DNA of 64,000 nt from Blastocatellia bacterium (GCA_035573895.1 DATLZR010000021.1:1-64000); one strand, 5' to 3'; shown: positions 35,356 to 44,989, counted from the first letter of the stretch. Numbers and translations: made by a program. Notes: a model not told the origin generated them from the sequence alone.

Positions 35356-36360
35356 TTACTTCCCGTCAGACACGGGGCAGGATGACATGGGTCCTGTGAG
35401 GGATTCCCTGCGCCCCCGGGACAGCGCCGAGAAAACGATCAGGACGGGAATTTCCAAGATCGGTTCAATCAACTGACTGAGGGCCACGACCGGATGCGCT
35501 GGAAACAAGACCACCGCCAGCGGCAATGCCAGCGGCGAGTTACGCGCGGTCGTCGTACAGGCCAACGCGACAAATCTCTCCCGTGGATACCGTAGCCGCC
35601 GGGATACGAGCCAGGATAGAGAAAGGGAAATCAGGTAGAAGCTCAACATGGGCGGCGCCATTCTCAGAAAGAGGGCGGGGCGCTTGAGAGCGATCTCCCC
35701 GTGACTGGTAAACATGGCCATCACCACCAGTGCCAGCGCCACAAATCCGAGTCGCGCCAGCCATACGGAGGCAGCCGCCTGCGGGCGATACCGACGCATG
35801 AGCTGGCCAGCAACGAGGGGAATTGCCACATACACGGCGAAGGCCCGTACAACTGTGCTCAGCTCCACCGGCACCAGGGTTTGCGTGAAGACCAAAAGGT
35901 AGACCGGCAACAGGACGAGTTGCAGAACCAGATTCCAGGGCAGCAGCGCCAGATTTCGGTGGACGTCACCCCCGGCGAGATCCGTGAAAATCAAATACCA
36001 GTCGGTGCAGGGTGTGATCAGCGCCAGCACGAGTCCCACCCAGAGTGCTGGCTCATCCCGCAAAAACGCCCAGCCCAGGAAAAAGGCGATGAGAGGTGTG
36101 CTCACAAAGTTCAGTCCCACGGCCGGCAACAGGTAGCGCCAATCGCGAGCAGCTTCCCGCAATCCCACAAGCGAGATGCGGGCAAAGAGCGAAAACAACA
36201 CGACCATCAACAAAGGCGTGATGATCTGCGTGGCCACATCTCTCGCTTCATGTAGGCCGGCGGAGAACATCACTCCGATGCCTGCCGCTCCCAACAACAC
36301 GATTGGATCAGCAACGTCACGAAGAGCTGAAGTCGTCTTTCGTCCCGGCTCTAAGGTCAA
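35356..36360 (-). CDS. ACR3/bile-acid-sodium-symporter family transporter
   Basis: The 334-residue protein has about 10 membrane segments. Motifs of the arsenite carrier and bile acid:Na symporter superfamily are present: LITPCTDWYLIFTDLAGGD with the conserved Cys, LALLPWNLVLQ, and T-T-T-A-R-N-S-P-L-A-L in the second half. It could export arsenite or carry an organic anion; the TPCTDWYL motif points to the arsenic-resistance branch. The start is a TTG at 36360 with GAGG 6 nt upstream. It is divergent from mtnA. Confidence 0.8.
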   Translation of the reverse strand: MTLEPGRKTTSALRDVADPIVLLGAAGIGVMFSAGLHEARDVATQIITPLLMVVLFSLFARISLVGLREAARDWRYLLPAVGLNFVSTPLIAFFLGWAFLRDEPALWVGLVLALITPCTDWYLIFTDLAGGDVHRNLALLPWNLVLQLVLLPVYLLVFTQTLVPVELSTVVRAFAVYVAIPLVAGQLMRRYRPQAAASVWLARLGFVALALVVMAMFTSHGEIALKRPALFLRMAPPMLSFYLISLSLSWLVSRRLRYPRERFVALACTTTARNSPLALPLAVVLFPAHPVVALSQLIEPILEIPVLIVFSALSRGRRESLTGPMSSCPVSDGK

Positions 36361-36596
36361 GGAAGTCCTCGGTCTCTTTCAGCCTGTTGTGGCGGCAGCC
36401 GTCGGGCTTTGTGTTTAATTAGACTTGCGTGGATGGAAAAGCATCTGAACATGGCTTCCTCTTTTTAGGGCAAACATTATAGGCGCTGGCGTGGAGAGAG
36501 AGTCAAGCGGCAAAACTGACCTGATTTGCCACCGGCTCGTCGTTGCGATTCAGAGGTGGCTTGGATAAGATAGAGCATTGCCTGTGAGGTGCTCGA

Positions 36597-37685
36597 ATGA
36601 TCAAGACGGTTGAATGGACAGACGAAGGGGTTCGCTTGATTGACCAACGGAAGTTGCCGCAGGAGGAGGTCTACCCCGTCTTTCGCACGCACGCCGAGGT
36701 CGCTCAGGCCATCAAAGACATGGTCGTCCGGGGTGCTCCGGCCATTGGAGTGACGGCTGCTTACGGAGTGGCTCTGGGGATCAAAAACTCACGGGCGACG
36801 ACCCTCGATGAACTGGCAGCGGAAGTTGAGGAGATTTGTCGGGTCTTACGGGCCGCGCGGCCCACAGCCGCCAATTTGTTCTGGGCTGTCGAACGGATGC
36901 GGCAGAGTTTCATGACGGCCTGTCGGCACACGCGCTCGCTGGAGCACGTCAAACAATGGGTCATCGCAGAGGCCGAGAAGATGCATCGGGAGGACATCGA
37001 AACCAACTGGCGCATGGGCCATCAGGGAGCAGATCTGTTGCCCGATCCTGCGACGGTATTGACCCACTGCAATACAGGGGCGCTTGCCACATCTGGCGGT
37101 GTGGGAACGGCTCTGGGTGTTATTCGCGTGGCCGTGCTTCAAGGCAAGCGCGTGCATGTCTACGTGGATGAGACGCGTCCTTTCCTCCAGGGCGCCCGAC
37201 TGACGGCCTGGGAACTCGTGAAAGAGAAGATCCCGGCGACGCTCATCACCGACAGCATGGCCGGTTATTTCATGCGTCGGGGGGTGATTGACGCAGTGCT
37301 CGTCGGAGCCGACCGTATCGCTGCCAACGGGGATGTGGCCAATAAGATCGGAACCTATTCGCTCGCTGTTCTCGCCCGTGAGAATCAAATCCCGTTCTAC
37401 GTCGTCGCTCCGACTTCGACGCTCGATCTCACGCTGGCGACGGGCGAGGACATTCCGATCGAAGAGCGATCCGCCGAAGAAGTCACACACATCAACGGCG
37501 TGCGGATCGCGCCCGAAGGGATCGCCGTGGCCAACCCGGCGTTTGATGTGACGCCGCACGAGTATGTGACCGCGATTGTTACGGAGCGAGGGATCGCCCG
37601 CGCCCCCTACAGCGAGAGCCTGCGTGCTCTGATGAGCAACCTGTTGGCGGACGAAGCGCCCGCGCCGGCACGTGAAGCATGTTAA
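36597..37685 (+). CDS. mtnA: S-methyl-5-thioribose-1-phosphate isomerase
   Basis: The 362-residue protein is a full-length MtnA. Catalytic C158 lies in [13 protein letters not shown] and the catalytic Asp in VGADRIA (D239). It converts 5-methylthioribose-1-phosphate to the ribulose form in methionine salvage, in the cytoplasm. No other salvage gene lies in the window. The ATG has GAGGTG upstream. The end overlaps tsaD by 7 nt, so they are translated together. Confidence 0.96.
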   Translation: MIKTVEWTDEGVRLIDQRKLPQEEVYPVFRTHAEVAQAIKDMVVRGAPAIGVTAAYGVALGIKNSRATTLDELAAEVEEICRVLRAARPTAANLFWAVERMRQSFMTACRHTRSLEHVKQWVIAEAEKMHREDIETNWRMGHQGADLLPDPATVLTHCNTGALATSGGVGTALGVIRVAVLQGKRVHVYVDETRPFLQGARLTAWELVKEKIPATLITDSMAGYFMRRGVIDAVLVGADRIAANGDVANKIGTYSLAVLARENQIPFYVVAPTSTLDLTLATGEDIPIEERSAEEVTHINGVRIAPEGIAVANPAFDVTPHEYVTAIVTERGIARAPYSESLRALMSNLLADEAPAPAREAC

Positions 37686-38740
37686 TTCTTGGCATTGAGA
37701 CATCGTGCGACGAAACGGCGGCTGCCGTCGTTGAGGATGGTCGGCAGATCCGCTCCAGTCTCGTGGCCACCCAGTTCACCGTCCACCAACCCTACGGGGG
37801 GATCGTCCCGGAACTCGCCTCGCGGGAACACCTGAGAAATATCGTCCCGATCGTCGAAGGGGCCCTGATGCAAGCGGGAGTCACTGTATCGGACATTGAT
37901 GCGGTGGCTGTGACGCAGGGGCCGGGATTGATCGGATCGTTGCTCGTGGGGATTTGTTATGCAAAGGCCCTCGCCTACGCTCAGCGGAAGCCGCTCATTG
38001 GCATCAATCATCACGAAGGGCACATTTTTTCCGTCGTGTTCGAACACCCATCGCTCAGGTATCCCTCGCTCGCGCTGATCGTCAGCGGAGGAGATACGAG
38101 CTTGTTCTGGATTCCTGAGCCGGAGGTTTATCAGGTGCTGGGTCACACTCGCGACGATGCTGCGGGCGAAGCGTTTGACAAAGTGGCCAAGCTGCTCGGT
38201 CTCGGCTATCCCGGCGGGCCGATCATTGATGAACTGGCCCGTCGCGGTGATCCCCACGCCATTCCCTTCACGGTTCCCCGGATGAGTGACGGAAGGATTG
38301 ATTTCAGTTTCAGCGGCCTGAAAACCGCCGTCCTGCGCTATGTCCGCGAGCACCGAATCGAACCCGTCACGGATCGTGCCCATCCCTCCCAGCAGGTTCT
38401 CGATCTTCTGGCGAGTTTTCAGAACACGGTTGTGAGGACGCTCATGAGTCGGTTGAGGAAGGCGATGGAGACCTATCGGGCCGAAACGATCATCCTCGCG
38501 GGGGGCGTTGCCTGTAATAGCCAACTCCGGCAGGAGGCCCGCCGTTTCGCTGAGGAACGAGGCATCGCCGTCGTCTATCCCTCGCCGCATTTGACCACGG
38601 ACAATGCCGCCATGATTGCGGCAGCGGCCTATCCCAAACTGCTGCGGGGGGAGCACGCGGACTTTGATCTCACTGCTGATCCGGGACTGCGGCTTGGTGT
38701 GAGTCAGCGGTCTGGCCCAAGGGATGGGCGCTCAGGATAG
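37679..38740 (+). CDS. tsaD: tRNA threonylcarbamoyladenosine biosynthesis protein TsaD
   Basis: The 353-residue protein carries the Kae1/Gcp signatures: [18 protein letters not shown] at the N-terminus, HHEGH (iron ligands), and VSGGDTSLF plus [10 protein letters not shown]. With TsaB, TsaE and TsaC it forms t6A37 on tRNAs reading ANN codons. The length fits the family. It overlaps mtnA by 7 nt and ends 6 nt before the HD gene. Confidence 0.96.
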   Translation: MLILGIETSCDETAAAVVEDGRQIRSSLVATQFTVHQPYGGIVPELASREHLRNIVPIVEGALMQAGVTVSDIDAVAVTQGPGLIGSLLVGICYAKALAYAQRKPLIGINHHEGHIFSVVFEHPSLRYPSLALIVSGGDTSLFWIPEPEVYQVLGHTRDDAAGEAFDKVAKLLGLGYPGGPIIDELARRGDPHAIPFTVPRMSDGRIDFSFSGLKTAVLRYVREHRIEPVTDRAHPSQQVLDLLASFQNTVVRTLMSRLRKAMETYRAETIILAGGVACNSQLRQEARRFAEERGIAVVYPSPHLTTDNAAMIAAAAYPKLLRGEHADFDLTADPGLRLGVSQRSGPRDGRSG

Positions 38741-38746
38741 AGGCGC

Positions 38747-40054
38747 ATGGGTGAACGCATCTACCGGGATCCGGTCCACAACATCATTTCGCTCAACGAC
38801 TCGAACCCTCATGATCGCGTTCTCATCCAGTTGATAGACACGCCGGAGATGCAGCGCCTCCGGCGCATCAAGCAACTGGGCCTCGCGCTTTTCACCTATC
38901 AAGGGGCCGAGCATAGCCGGTTCACTCATAGTCTCGGCGTACTGCATCTGATGCGGCGCACGTTGGGCTTGCTGGCCCGTCGCCATGCGATTGACGATCA
39001 CGTCATTTTCCTGGCGGAGTCGGCCGCTCTGCTTCACGATATTGGACATGGGCCGTTCTCCCACGTTGTCGAGGCGGTGCTCGGGTACCGGCATGAGGAA
39101 TGGACGCGCACCATTATCACCGATGAAACAACCGACGTGAACCGCCTTCTCAGCAGTATTGATCGTGAGCTTCCGGCGCAAATCGTGGCCATCCTCGAGC
39201 ATCGCTTCCGCCCCAATTTCATCTGTCAGCTCATTTCCAGCCAGATGGATGTGGATCGGTTCGATTATCTGCTGCGCGATAGCCTCATGACGGGCGCCAA
39301 ATACGGCTTCTATGACCTGGAGTGGATCATTCACAGCCTCGACGTGGATCCCGACACGGATCGGATTTATGTTGTCGGCAAGGGCCTCTACGCCGTTGAA
39401 GAATATTTGCAGGCTCGCTACTACATGTACCGTCAGGTCTATTTCCATCGGAATCTCCGTGCCGCAGAGGTCCTGTTGAAGCGAATCTTCCTGCGGGCGA
39501 GCGAGCTGGCTTCCGCCGGGGAACTCCGGTTTCTTGTGGCTGACTCGCCGATGGCCGGAGTTCTTCGGCGTCAGCCCCTCACCCCCGCGCAGTACGTTGC
39601 CTTTGATGATCATGATGTCATGTTCCACATCAAGCAATGGGTCCATGAATCGGACCCGATTCTGAGCAGCCTGGCCCAGCGGTTTCTCCATCGGCGCGTT
39701 TTCAAATCGGTTGATCTCACATTCCCCGCCGAAGCAAAGCGGGAGTTCATCGAACGCGCCCGAAAAATCGTCGAACGCGCCGGACTCGATCCCCGGTATT
39801 ACCTGGCCGAGGATCGGGTTTCGGATGTCCCCTATTTTGGGCCGTATTCGCCGGAGGCTTCGGGGGCGGAGAATCACATTTTCGTTGAAGTGGATCATGA
39901 TCACAGGCAGTTGAAGGAGATCACGGAGGTATCCCCCGTCGTTCGTCGGATGCGACGGTTTCACATTGATCGCCTCTGCTACCCGGAGGAAGTGAGTGCC
40001 GAGATCCATGAGCTGCTTCGCTCAAAACCCTTTCGCAAGGAGAAGCAATCATGA
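38747..40054 (+). CDS. HD-domain phosphohydrolase (SAMHD1/dGTPase-like)
   Basis: The 435-residue protein opens with IYRDPVHNIISL and has the HD metal site: the first His near residue 64 in SRFTHSLGV, H-D in LLHDIGHGPFSH, and the final Asp in MDVDRFDYLLRD. It resembles the SAMHD1/YwfO branch, which hydrolyses dNTPs or (p)ppGpp-like nucleotides. The ATG at 38747 is preceded by AGGATAGAGG. The stop overlaps the next start by 4 nt (ATGA), so the two proteins are translationally coupled. Confidence 0.9.
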   Translation: MGERIYRDPVHNIISLNDSNPHDRVLIQLIDTPEMQRLRRIKQLGLALFTYQGAEHSRFTHSLGVLHLMRRTLGLLARRHAIDDHVIFLAESAALLHDIGHGPFSHVVEAVLGYRHEEWTRTIITDETTDVNRLLSSIDRELPAQIVAILEHRFRPNFICQLISSQMDVDRFDYLLRDSLMTGAKYGFYDLEWIIHSLDVDPDTDRIYVVGKGLYAVEEYLQARYYMYRQVYFHRNLRAAEVLLKRIFLRASELASAGELRFLVADSPMAGVLRRQPLTPAQYVAFDDHDVMFHIKQWVHESDPILSSLAQRFLHRRVFKSVDLTFPAEAKREFIERARKIVERAGLDPRYYLAEDRVSDVPYFGPYSPEASGAENHIFVEVDHDHRQLKEITEVSPVVRRMRRFHIDRLCYPEEVSAEIHELLRSKPFRKEKQS

Positions 40055-41049
40055 CGGGATGGTCTCGACGACATTTTCTCGAACAGACGCTTCGGGCGGG
40101 CGCGGGTCTGGCCCTGGGAGTCCGCCCGCCGGTCATGGCGCACACGGGCTCTCGGCAACAGACGACGGAGACGCGGATCACCATCTTGCACACTAATGAC
40201 ACGCACTCCCGGCTAGAGCCTTTTCCCCCCGATGATCGGCGGTATGGAGGCCTCGGTGGAGCGGCCCGGCGCGCGACGCTCGTGCGAAAGATTCGCCAGG
40301 AAAATCCCCACACGCTGCTTGTGGATGCGGGAGATGCTTTTCAGGGAACGCCCTTTTACAACTTTTATCGTGGCGAAGCGGACTATCGCGTTATGTCAGC
40401 CATCGGCTATGACGTGGTGACGCTGGGCAATCACGAATTCGACAGCGGTCTTGATGCGCTGGCGCGGGCCATCAACTTCGCCACGTTCGACATCGTCTCG
40501 GCCAATTACGATTTTCAGCAAACGATTCTGCGGGATCGCATCAAGCCCTATGTCGTGAGAGAACTCGCCGGCATCAGGGTCGGGATCTTCGGCCTGGGAA
40601 TCGCACTGGATGGACTCGTCGTGGAGTCGAATCGCCGGGGAGTGATCTACCTCGATCCCGTCCAGACGGCGCGAGCCATGGTGCGGACATTGAAGTTGAA
40701 GGAGGAAGCAGTGCTCGTCATCTGCCTCTCGCACCTCGGTTACTATCCGCGGAAGGAGGGAGTTCCATCGGACCAGAGGAAACCGGAGTTGGGTGATGTC
40801 GAACTGGCCGAACAGGTCGAAGGGATTGATGCGATCATCGGCGGCCATACGCATACCTTCATGCGCGAGCCGGTCGTCGTTCGTCGGCCCGGTGGAGGAA
40901 CGACGGTCATCTTCCAGGTGGGATTTGGGGGAATCAATCTCGGTCGCCTCGATTTCTTCATCCGGGAGCGATCCGTCGCGCGATGGTCGGCGGAAGTGAT
41001 TCCGGTGTCACCTTCGGTGGAGGGAGTGACGGCGATGCGCGAGGGATGA
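40051..41049 (+). CDS. Tat-exported metallophosphatase, 5'-nucleotidase-like
   Basis: The 332-residue protein has a twin-arginine signal (SRRHFLE, residues 5-11) and a calcineurin-like metallophosphatase domain (about 45-320): LHTNDTHSRL, V-D-A-G-D-A-F-Q-G, LGNHEFD, a His in CLSHLGY and GGHTHTF. The C-terminal nucleotide-binding domain of UshA-type enzymes is absent, so it may be a phosphatase of other substrates. It is coupled to the HD gene upstream by ATGA overlap. Confidence 0.93.
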   Translation: MTGWSRRHFLEQTLRAGAGLALGVRPPVMAHTGSRQQTTETRITILHTNDTHSRLEPFPPDDRRYGGLGGAARRATLVRKIRQENPHTLLVDAGDAFQGTPFYNFYRGEADYRVMSAIGYDVVTLGNHEFDSGLDALARAINFATFDIVSANYDFQQTILRDRIKPYVVRELAGIRVGIFGLGIALDGLVVESNRRGVIYLDPVQTARAMVRTLKLKEEAVLVICLSHLGYYPRKEGVPSDQRKPELGDVELAEQVEGIDAIIGGHTHTFMREPVVVRRPGGGTTVIFQVGFGGINLGRLDFFIRERSVARWSAEVIPVSPSVEGVTAMREG

Positions 41050-41180
41050 GCCGATGTGTGTCTCGCGCCTGCGCTGATCTCCCTCGGATAGGCCGACACG
41101 CGGGGCGAAACACAGGCGCGTCGGCCAGGCGGGAATTGCCCCATAAATTCCAACCAACCGTGAGGTCCGACGGAGAAACG

Positions 41181-41795
41181 ATGCAGAAGAAGGTTCTTAC
41201 CGAAAGCGATCTCGCGGGCGTGCGCTCGCGCAGCCGTATCTACATCCCGCCGGAGACCATTGTGACGCCCTCGGCGCGAGATGCCGCCGCCGAACGGCAC
41301 ATCGAGATCATTCGCCTGCCCGCGCGGGCCCGTGAGACCATCGCCCTCGGAGCCGACCATGCCGGATTCTCCCTGAAGGAAGAAGTGAAGAAGCTTCTGG
41401 TCGAACTTGGCTATGACTTTCACGACTTTGGGACCTATGACGACCGTCCGGTAGATTATCCCGACATCGCCTACAAGGTCGCGGCGGCGGTCTCCCGGGG
41501 CGAGTACGGTCGTGGGATCATCCTCGATGGGGCGGGAATCGGCTCGGCCATCGTGGCCAACAAACTACCGGGCGTTCGGGCCGCTCCCTGTTACGATGCT
41601 GCCACCGCCCGCAACAGCCGCGAGCATAATGACGCCAACATCCTCACCCTCGGAGCAAGACTCATTGATCCGATCAAGCTCCGCGAGATTATTCCTGTCT
41701 GGTTGTCGAGCACCTTAACGGAGGAGCGCCATCGCCGTCGCGTCGAGAAGATCCTCGACATCGAGCGGAAACATCTCCGGGGAGAATCTCGGTGA
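41181..41795 (+). CDS. RpiB/LacA/LacB-like sugar-phosphate isomerase with microcompartment-type N-terminal extension
   Basis: The 204-residue protein has an RpiB domain from about residue 52 (LGADHAGFSLKEEVK, DYPDIA, ANKLPGVRAAPCYD, SREHNDANILTLGAR). The first 50 residues are an extra segment with VLTESDLAGV and I-V-T-P-S-A-R-D-A-A, a motif seen on several enzymes of BMC loci (for example EutT-like proteins). The catalytic Cys of E. coli RpiB is replaced by Asp (D116 in ILDGAGIGS), so activity may differ. ATG at 41181 follows GGAGAAACG. It lies 1.1 kb from the shell genes and converges with them. Confidence 0.87.
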   Translation: MQKKVLTESDLAGVRSRSRIYIPPETIVTPSARDAAAERHIEIIRLPARARETIALGADHAGFSLKEEVKKLLVELGYDFHDFGTYDDRPVDYPDIAYKVAAAVSRGEYGRGIILDGAGIGSAIVANKLPGVRAAPCYDAATARNSREHNDANILTLGARLIDPIKLREIIPVWLSSTLTEERHRRRVEKILDIERKHLRGESR

Positions 41796-42712
41796 TGCCC
41801 CGCAAGCCGACTTCGACTCGAGCCTCTTACCTTCCCTGTGACCTGTGCGGATGCTCTGACGCCCACTTCATTCTCGAATCCGACCGATTGGATGGACCGC
41901 TTGTCAGGTGTCGGAACTGCGGGCTCGTGTATGTTGGAGTGCGGGGGGAGGACTTCACCTTCGCCTCGAGCGACGAAGAGAAATCTCGGCGTTTGAAGGA
42001 GCGGGTTGATGCCCTGGGACTGGTGGATGAGGCAGTGGAAGCACATGAAGCACCCGTTCGTCGGGCCCTGTTTGCCCATCGGCTTCGCTGGCTCCAGCGC
42101 TTCGTTCCATCAGGTCGGCTTCTGGAGGTGGGGTGCGCCGAGGGGGAATTTCTCGTCCTGGCTCGGTCCGCCGGATTCGATGTTGTTGGGATCGAGCCGG
42201 ACCCGGTAACGAGCGCGCGCGCCCGCCAGGTTCATCACCTCGATGTCATTACCGGAACCCTGGCTGACTCTCTCTTCGCGGCCGCATCGTTTGACCTCGT
42301 CGTGATGTTCCATGTCATCGAACACGTCAATTCTCCCCGCGCAGTTCTGGAGGAAATCTCTCGGCTTCTCAGACCGAGGGGGTTCCTCATCATAGAAACG
42401 CCGAATATCGAGACGCCCTGGCTTCGAATCTTTCGACACCGGTGGCGGCATTTCATCCCCGATCACTACTATTTCTTCTCGCCCCGCACCCTCCGGCAGG
42501 CGCTGGAGGCGACCGGATTCACCGTGCGATGCATCGAGCGCGTGGGCAAGCTCGTCAGCCTGCGACTTTTGGCCGACCGCCTTCGCCGGATGAACTCGCT
42601 CGCAGGAAAGCTCTTATCGGGGTGCGTCGAGCGGTTAGGCATCGCCCATCGAACGATCTGGCTCAACCTGGGGGACATTCTTCTTGCCTGCGCCCAGAAG
42701 CCTGACCACTGA
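41795..42712 (+). CDS. class I SAM-dependent methyltransferase with N-terminal zinc finger
   Basis: The 305-residue protein has four Cys near its N-terminus (C-D-L-C-G-C, then V-R-C-R-N-C-G-L) that suggest a zinc knuckle, then a methyltransferase fold with LLEVGCAEGEFL (SAM motif I), VVGIEPDP, and FDLVVMFHVIEHV. The pattern fits the methyltransf_23 type that modifies sugars or small molecules. The start ATG at 41795 overlaps the RpiB stop; a GTG three nt earlier is also possible. Substrate and link to the microcompartment are unknown. Confidence 0.85.
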   Translation: MPRKPTSTRASYLPCDLCGCSDAHFILESDRLDGPLVRCRNCGLVYVGVRGEDFTFASSDEEKSRRLKERVDALGLVDEAVEAHEAPVRRALFAHRLRWLQRFVPSGRLLEVGCAEGEFLVLARSAGFDVVGIEPDPVTSARARQVHHLDVITGTLADSLFAAASFDLVVMFHVIEHVNSPRAVLEEISRLLRPRGFLIIETPNIETPWLRIFRHRWRHFIPDHYYFFSPRTLRQALEATGFTVRCIERVGKLVSLRLLADRLRRMNSLAGKLLSGCVERLGIAHRTIWLNLGDILLACAQKPDH

Positions 42713-42851
42713 CTCGCAAACCCTCCCTCTCTTTGAACAGGCGCGCGGACGGTTTTTCACCATCACCGATGACTCTCGCGGGGCTCTTTTGAGGGGGAGC
42801 GCACCCTATTCACCCTTGATCGGAGAGCACGGGTTCGGTGAGGGAAACGAT

Positions 42852-43301
42852 TCAACCGAGATATCGCTCCACCCGCATTCGCCGAAAGGCGAAGATCGCG
42901 TCGAGCTGCCGCCGGATGACGATCCGGTGAACGATTCGCCCGAGGAAACCAAAGGGAATCTCATACGTAACGTCATCCGCGATGAGCGTTCCCGTCGAGA
43001 GAGGGTAGAAGTGATGCACATGCCGCCACCGTCGGTAGGGGCCTTTGACCTGCTCATCGGTGAATCGAAAGGGGGGATCGAACTCGGTGATTTCGCTCAC
43101 CCATCGGAGGGGAAGAACGAACGGGCGAATTTCATATTCCAGGCGCTGGCCTGGGCCCCAGATTTTCGTCTCCGTGCTGAGGATACGGAGCCGGACAAAG
43201 GGAGGCGTCAACTGCACGAGGGTGTTGAGGTCGGTGAAGAAGTCGAAAACTCTTTCGATGGGGGCTGCGACCGTTTGCTCCGCATAAAGAGAGTATGTCA
43301 T
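42852..43301 (-). CDS. SRPBCC (START-like) family protein
   Basis: The 149-residue protein has a helix-grip fold pattern: SLYAEQTVAAPIERVFDFFTDLNTL, a central strand set, and a C-terminal helix. Relatives act as cyclases, dehydratases or lipid/aromatic binders, and some are described as cell-division inhibitors. It is the last gene of the microcompartment operon, 32 nt after the EutN gene. No microcompartment role is known; it may be a fortuitous partner. Confidence 0.85.
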   Translation of the reverse strand: MTYSLYAEQTVAAPIERVFDFFTDLNTLVQLTPPFVRLRILSTETKIWGPGQRLEYEIRPFVLPLRWVSEITEFDPPFRFTDEQVKGPYRRWRHVHHFYPLSTGTLIADDVTYEIPFGFLGRIVHRIVIRRQLDAIFAFRRMRVERYLG

Positions 43302-43333
43302 CCCGGTGACGCCCGTGACTGGCTCAGGCTGGC

Positions 43334-43606
43334 TTATTGCGCCTCTACCCGGACGGTATCAACAATCCCGACAATGGCGGCATCAACCGGGCAATCTTTG
43401 CAGCCTTGAGCCATCCGGGCCGAGCTGCCGGAGACGACCACCACCGTTTCACGAAAGCCCGCGCCCACCGTATCCACGGCCACGAGATACCCCGATTCAT
43501 CCCGCCCGTCGGGGCTGACGGGCCGAACGACGAGCAGCTTTTTCCCCTGAAGCCGCTCGTCCTTGCGCGTGGCGACGACGGTTCCCAAAATGCGGGCGAG
43601 GATCAT
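43334..43606 (-). CDS. EutN/CcmL-family microcompartment vertex protein (BMC-P)
   Basis: The 90-residue protein is a complete EutN/CcmL domain: MILARILGTVVATRK at the N-terminus, L-L-V-V-R-P-V-S, V-A-V-D-T-V-G-A-G-x-x-E-T-V-V-V-V-S-G-S-S-A-R, and D-A-A-I-V-G-I-V-D. Such proteins form pentamers that close the vertices of BMC shells. Start ATG at 43606 has GAGAAG upstream. It is next to the BMC-H gene in one operon. Confidence 0.95.
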   Translation of the reverse strand: MILARILGTVVATRKDERLQGKKLLVVRPVSPDGRDESGYLVAVDTVGAGFRETVVVVSGSSARMAQGCKDCPVDAAIVGIVDTVRVEAQ

Positions 43607-43679
43607 AGCTTCTCGGAAAAATATGCCCTGCGCCAGAGCGCAACGACCGAAGGCCGCTCGCTCCCGCCAGAAGGTATCA

Positions 43680-43973
43680 TCAAACCGATTGGCCTCGTGA
43701 CTTCGGCGTCACCGGCAGGGTTTCATCCACTGACTGATGCGGTCGCGGGATCACGTGGACGCTGACGAGTTCGCCGACGCGACGGGCGGCGGCGGCACCG
43801 GCATCGGTCGCAGCCTTCACGGCGGCCACTTCCCCGCGCACGATCGCCGTGACGTAAGCGCCACCAATCTTCTCATACCCGACCAGGGTCACATTCGCCG
43901 CCTTGACCATGGCGTCGGCAGCCTCAATCATGGCCACCAATCCTCGTGTCTCGATCATTCCCAGTGCTTCCAT
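43680..43973 (-). CDS. hexameric bacterial microcompartment shell protein (BMC-H)
   Basis: The 97-residue protein has a single BMC domain (residues 1-80): [39 protein letters not shown], and [11 protein letters not shown], ending in V-H-V-I-P-R-P. A short charged tail follows. ATG at 43973 is set by GGAGGG 2-3 nt further upstream and by the family start; an in-frame 16-codon extension is unlikely. It is the main shell tile of the locus; no BMC-T gene is in the window. Confidence 0.95.
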   Translation of the reverse strand: MEALGMIETRGLVAMIEAADAMVKAANVTLVGYEKIGGAYVTAIVRGEVAAVKAATDAGAAAARRVGELVSVHVIPRPHQSVDETLPVTPKSRGQSV

Positions 43974-44063
43974 GTTCCCTCCCCTCTGGCGTGAGTCTGT
44001 CCTGTTGCTGGACGGATGCAATCTACACCGACAGGCCGCCCGCAGGCAAGCGGGAACAATCCA

Positions 44064-44882
44064 TCAGCTCCGGGCTCCCAACAACCGGGCCACGATCTCA
44101 ACGGATTCGGCAATCAACTCGACCAGCTCCTTCCGCGTGAGAGTGATCGTCTCGTCGGCACCATCGGACCCGACAGACGAAGCGGGGGATGTCGGGGCTG
44201 GTCTGGGCCCGGGTAACCCGCAGAGTGCGGGCGAGGGTGACTTCAAACCGGCACGCTGACGGAGCGTGAAGAGTTTCTCCACCGCATCCGGCGGTAAGGG
44301 CTTCTCTTGTCCGAGCAGTTTGGCGACGAGCGAAATCCGGGCGAAATGTTCCAGCGTCTCCATGCGGAAGTAGGCCGTTTCCAGATCCGGCCCGTAAGTC
44401 AGCGCGCCGTGGTTTTCCAAAAGCAATGCATCATAGTGCGGGATATAGGGGGCAATCGCTTCCACCAGTTCGGTGGTTGATGGCGTACCATAACGGGCCA
44501 GCGGAATGCACCCGAGCGTCAGTACGACTTCCGATACAAGGGGCTGATCGAGCGCCATTCCCGCTGCGGCAAAGCCGGTCCCGCATGGGGGATGTGCGTG
44601 AACCACCGCCTGAACATCCGGTCGTCCCCGGTATATGGCCAGGTGCATCGCCAGCTCCGAAGAGGGGTTCAATCGGCCTTCGAGTTTGCGCCCGTCGAGG
44701 TCCACAACCGTCAGCATATCGGGTGAGAGATAGCCTTTGCAGACACCGGTCGGCGTCGCCAGAATGCGCTCTCCATCGGGCAGGCGCACGCTCACATTTC
44801 CGTCGGTGGCAACGATATAGCCTCGCTCGTAAAGCCGTCGCCCGATTTCAACAATGGCGTGCCGATAACTCTGATCGTTCAT
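44064..44882 (-). CDS. class II aldolase with C-terminal encapsulation-like peptide
   Basis: The 272-residue protein has a class II aldolase/adducin domain (1 to about 212): a Zn set in VVHAHPPCG (HxH) and LLENHGALTYG, and N-P-S-S-E-L-A-M-H. It resembles fuculose-1-phosphate aldolase, which gives DHAP and lactaldehyde. After about residue 215 come a Pro/Ser/Gly/Ala-rich linker and an amphipathic helix (TRKELVELIAESVEIVARLL), the design of BMC encapsulation peptides. It is first in the shell operon. The ATG at 44882 is chosen because the upstream TTG start has no ribosome site. Confidence 0.92.
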   Translation of the reverse strand: MNDQSYRHAIVEIGRRLYERGYIVATDGNVSVRLPDGERILATPTGVCKGYLSPDMLTVVDLDGRKLEGRLNPSSELAMHLAIYRGRPDVQAVVHAHPPCGTGFAAAGMALDQPLVSEVVLTLGCIPLARYGTPSTTELVEAIAPYIPHYDALLLENHGALTYGPDLETAYFRMETLEHFARISLVAKLLGQEKPLPPDAVEKLFTLRQRAGLKSPSPALCGLPGPRPAPTSPASSVGSDGADETITLTRKELVELIAESVEIVARLLGARS

Positions 44883-44989
44883 CTCGTCAACCAAAATACC
44901 GTTGCGGTACTCCTTGCGTCAAGCTCAAGCTCATGACTCCGACATCCTCGGGCAGGACCCCGCTCTCCGGCGCGCACGAGCCGGTACGA

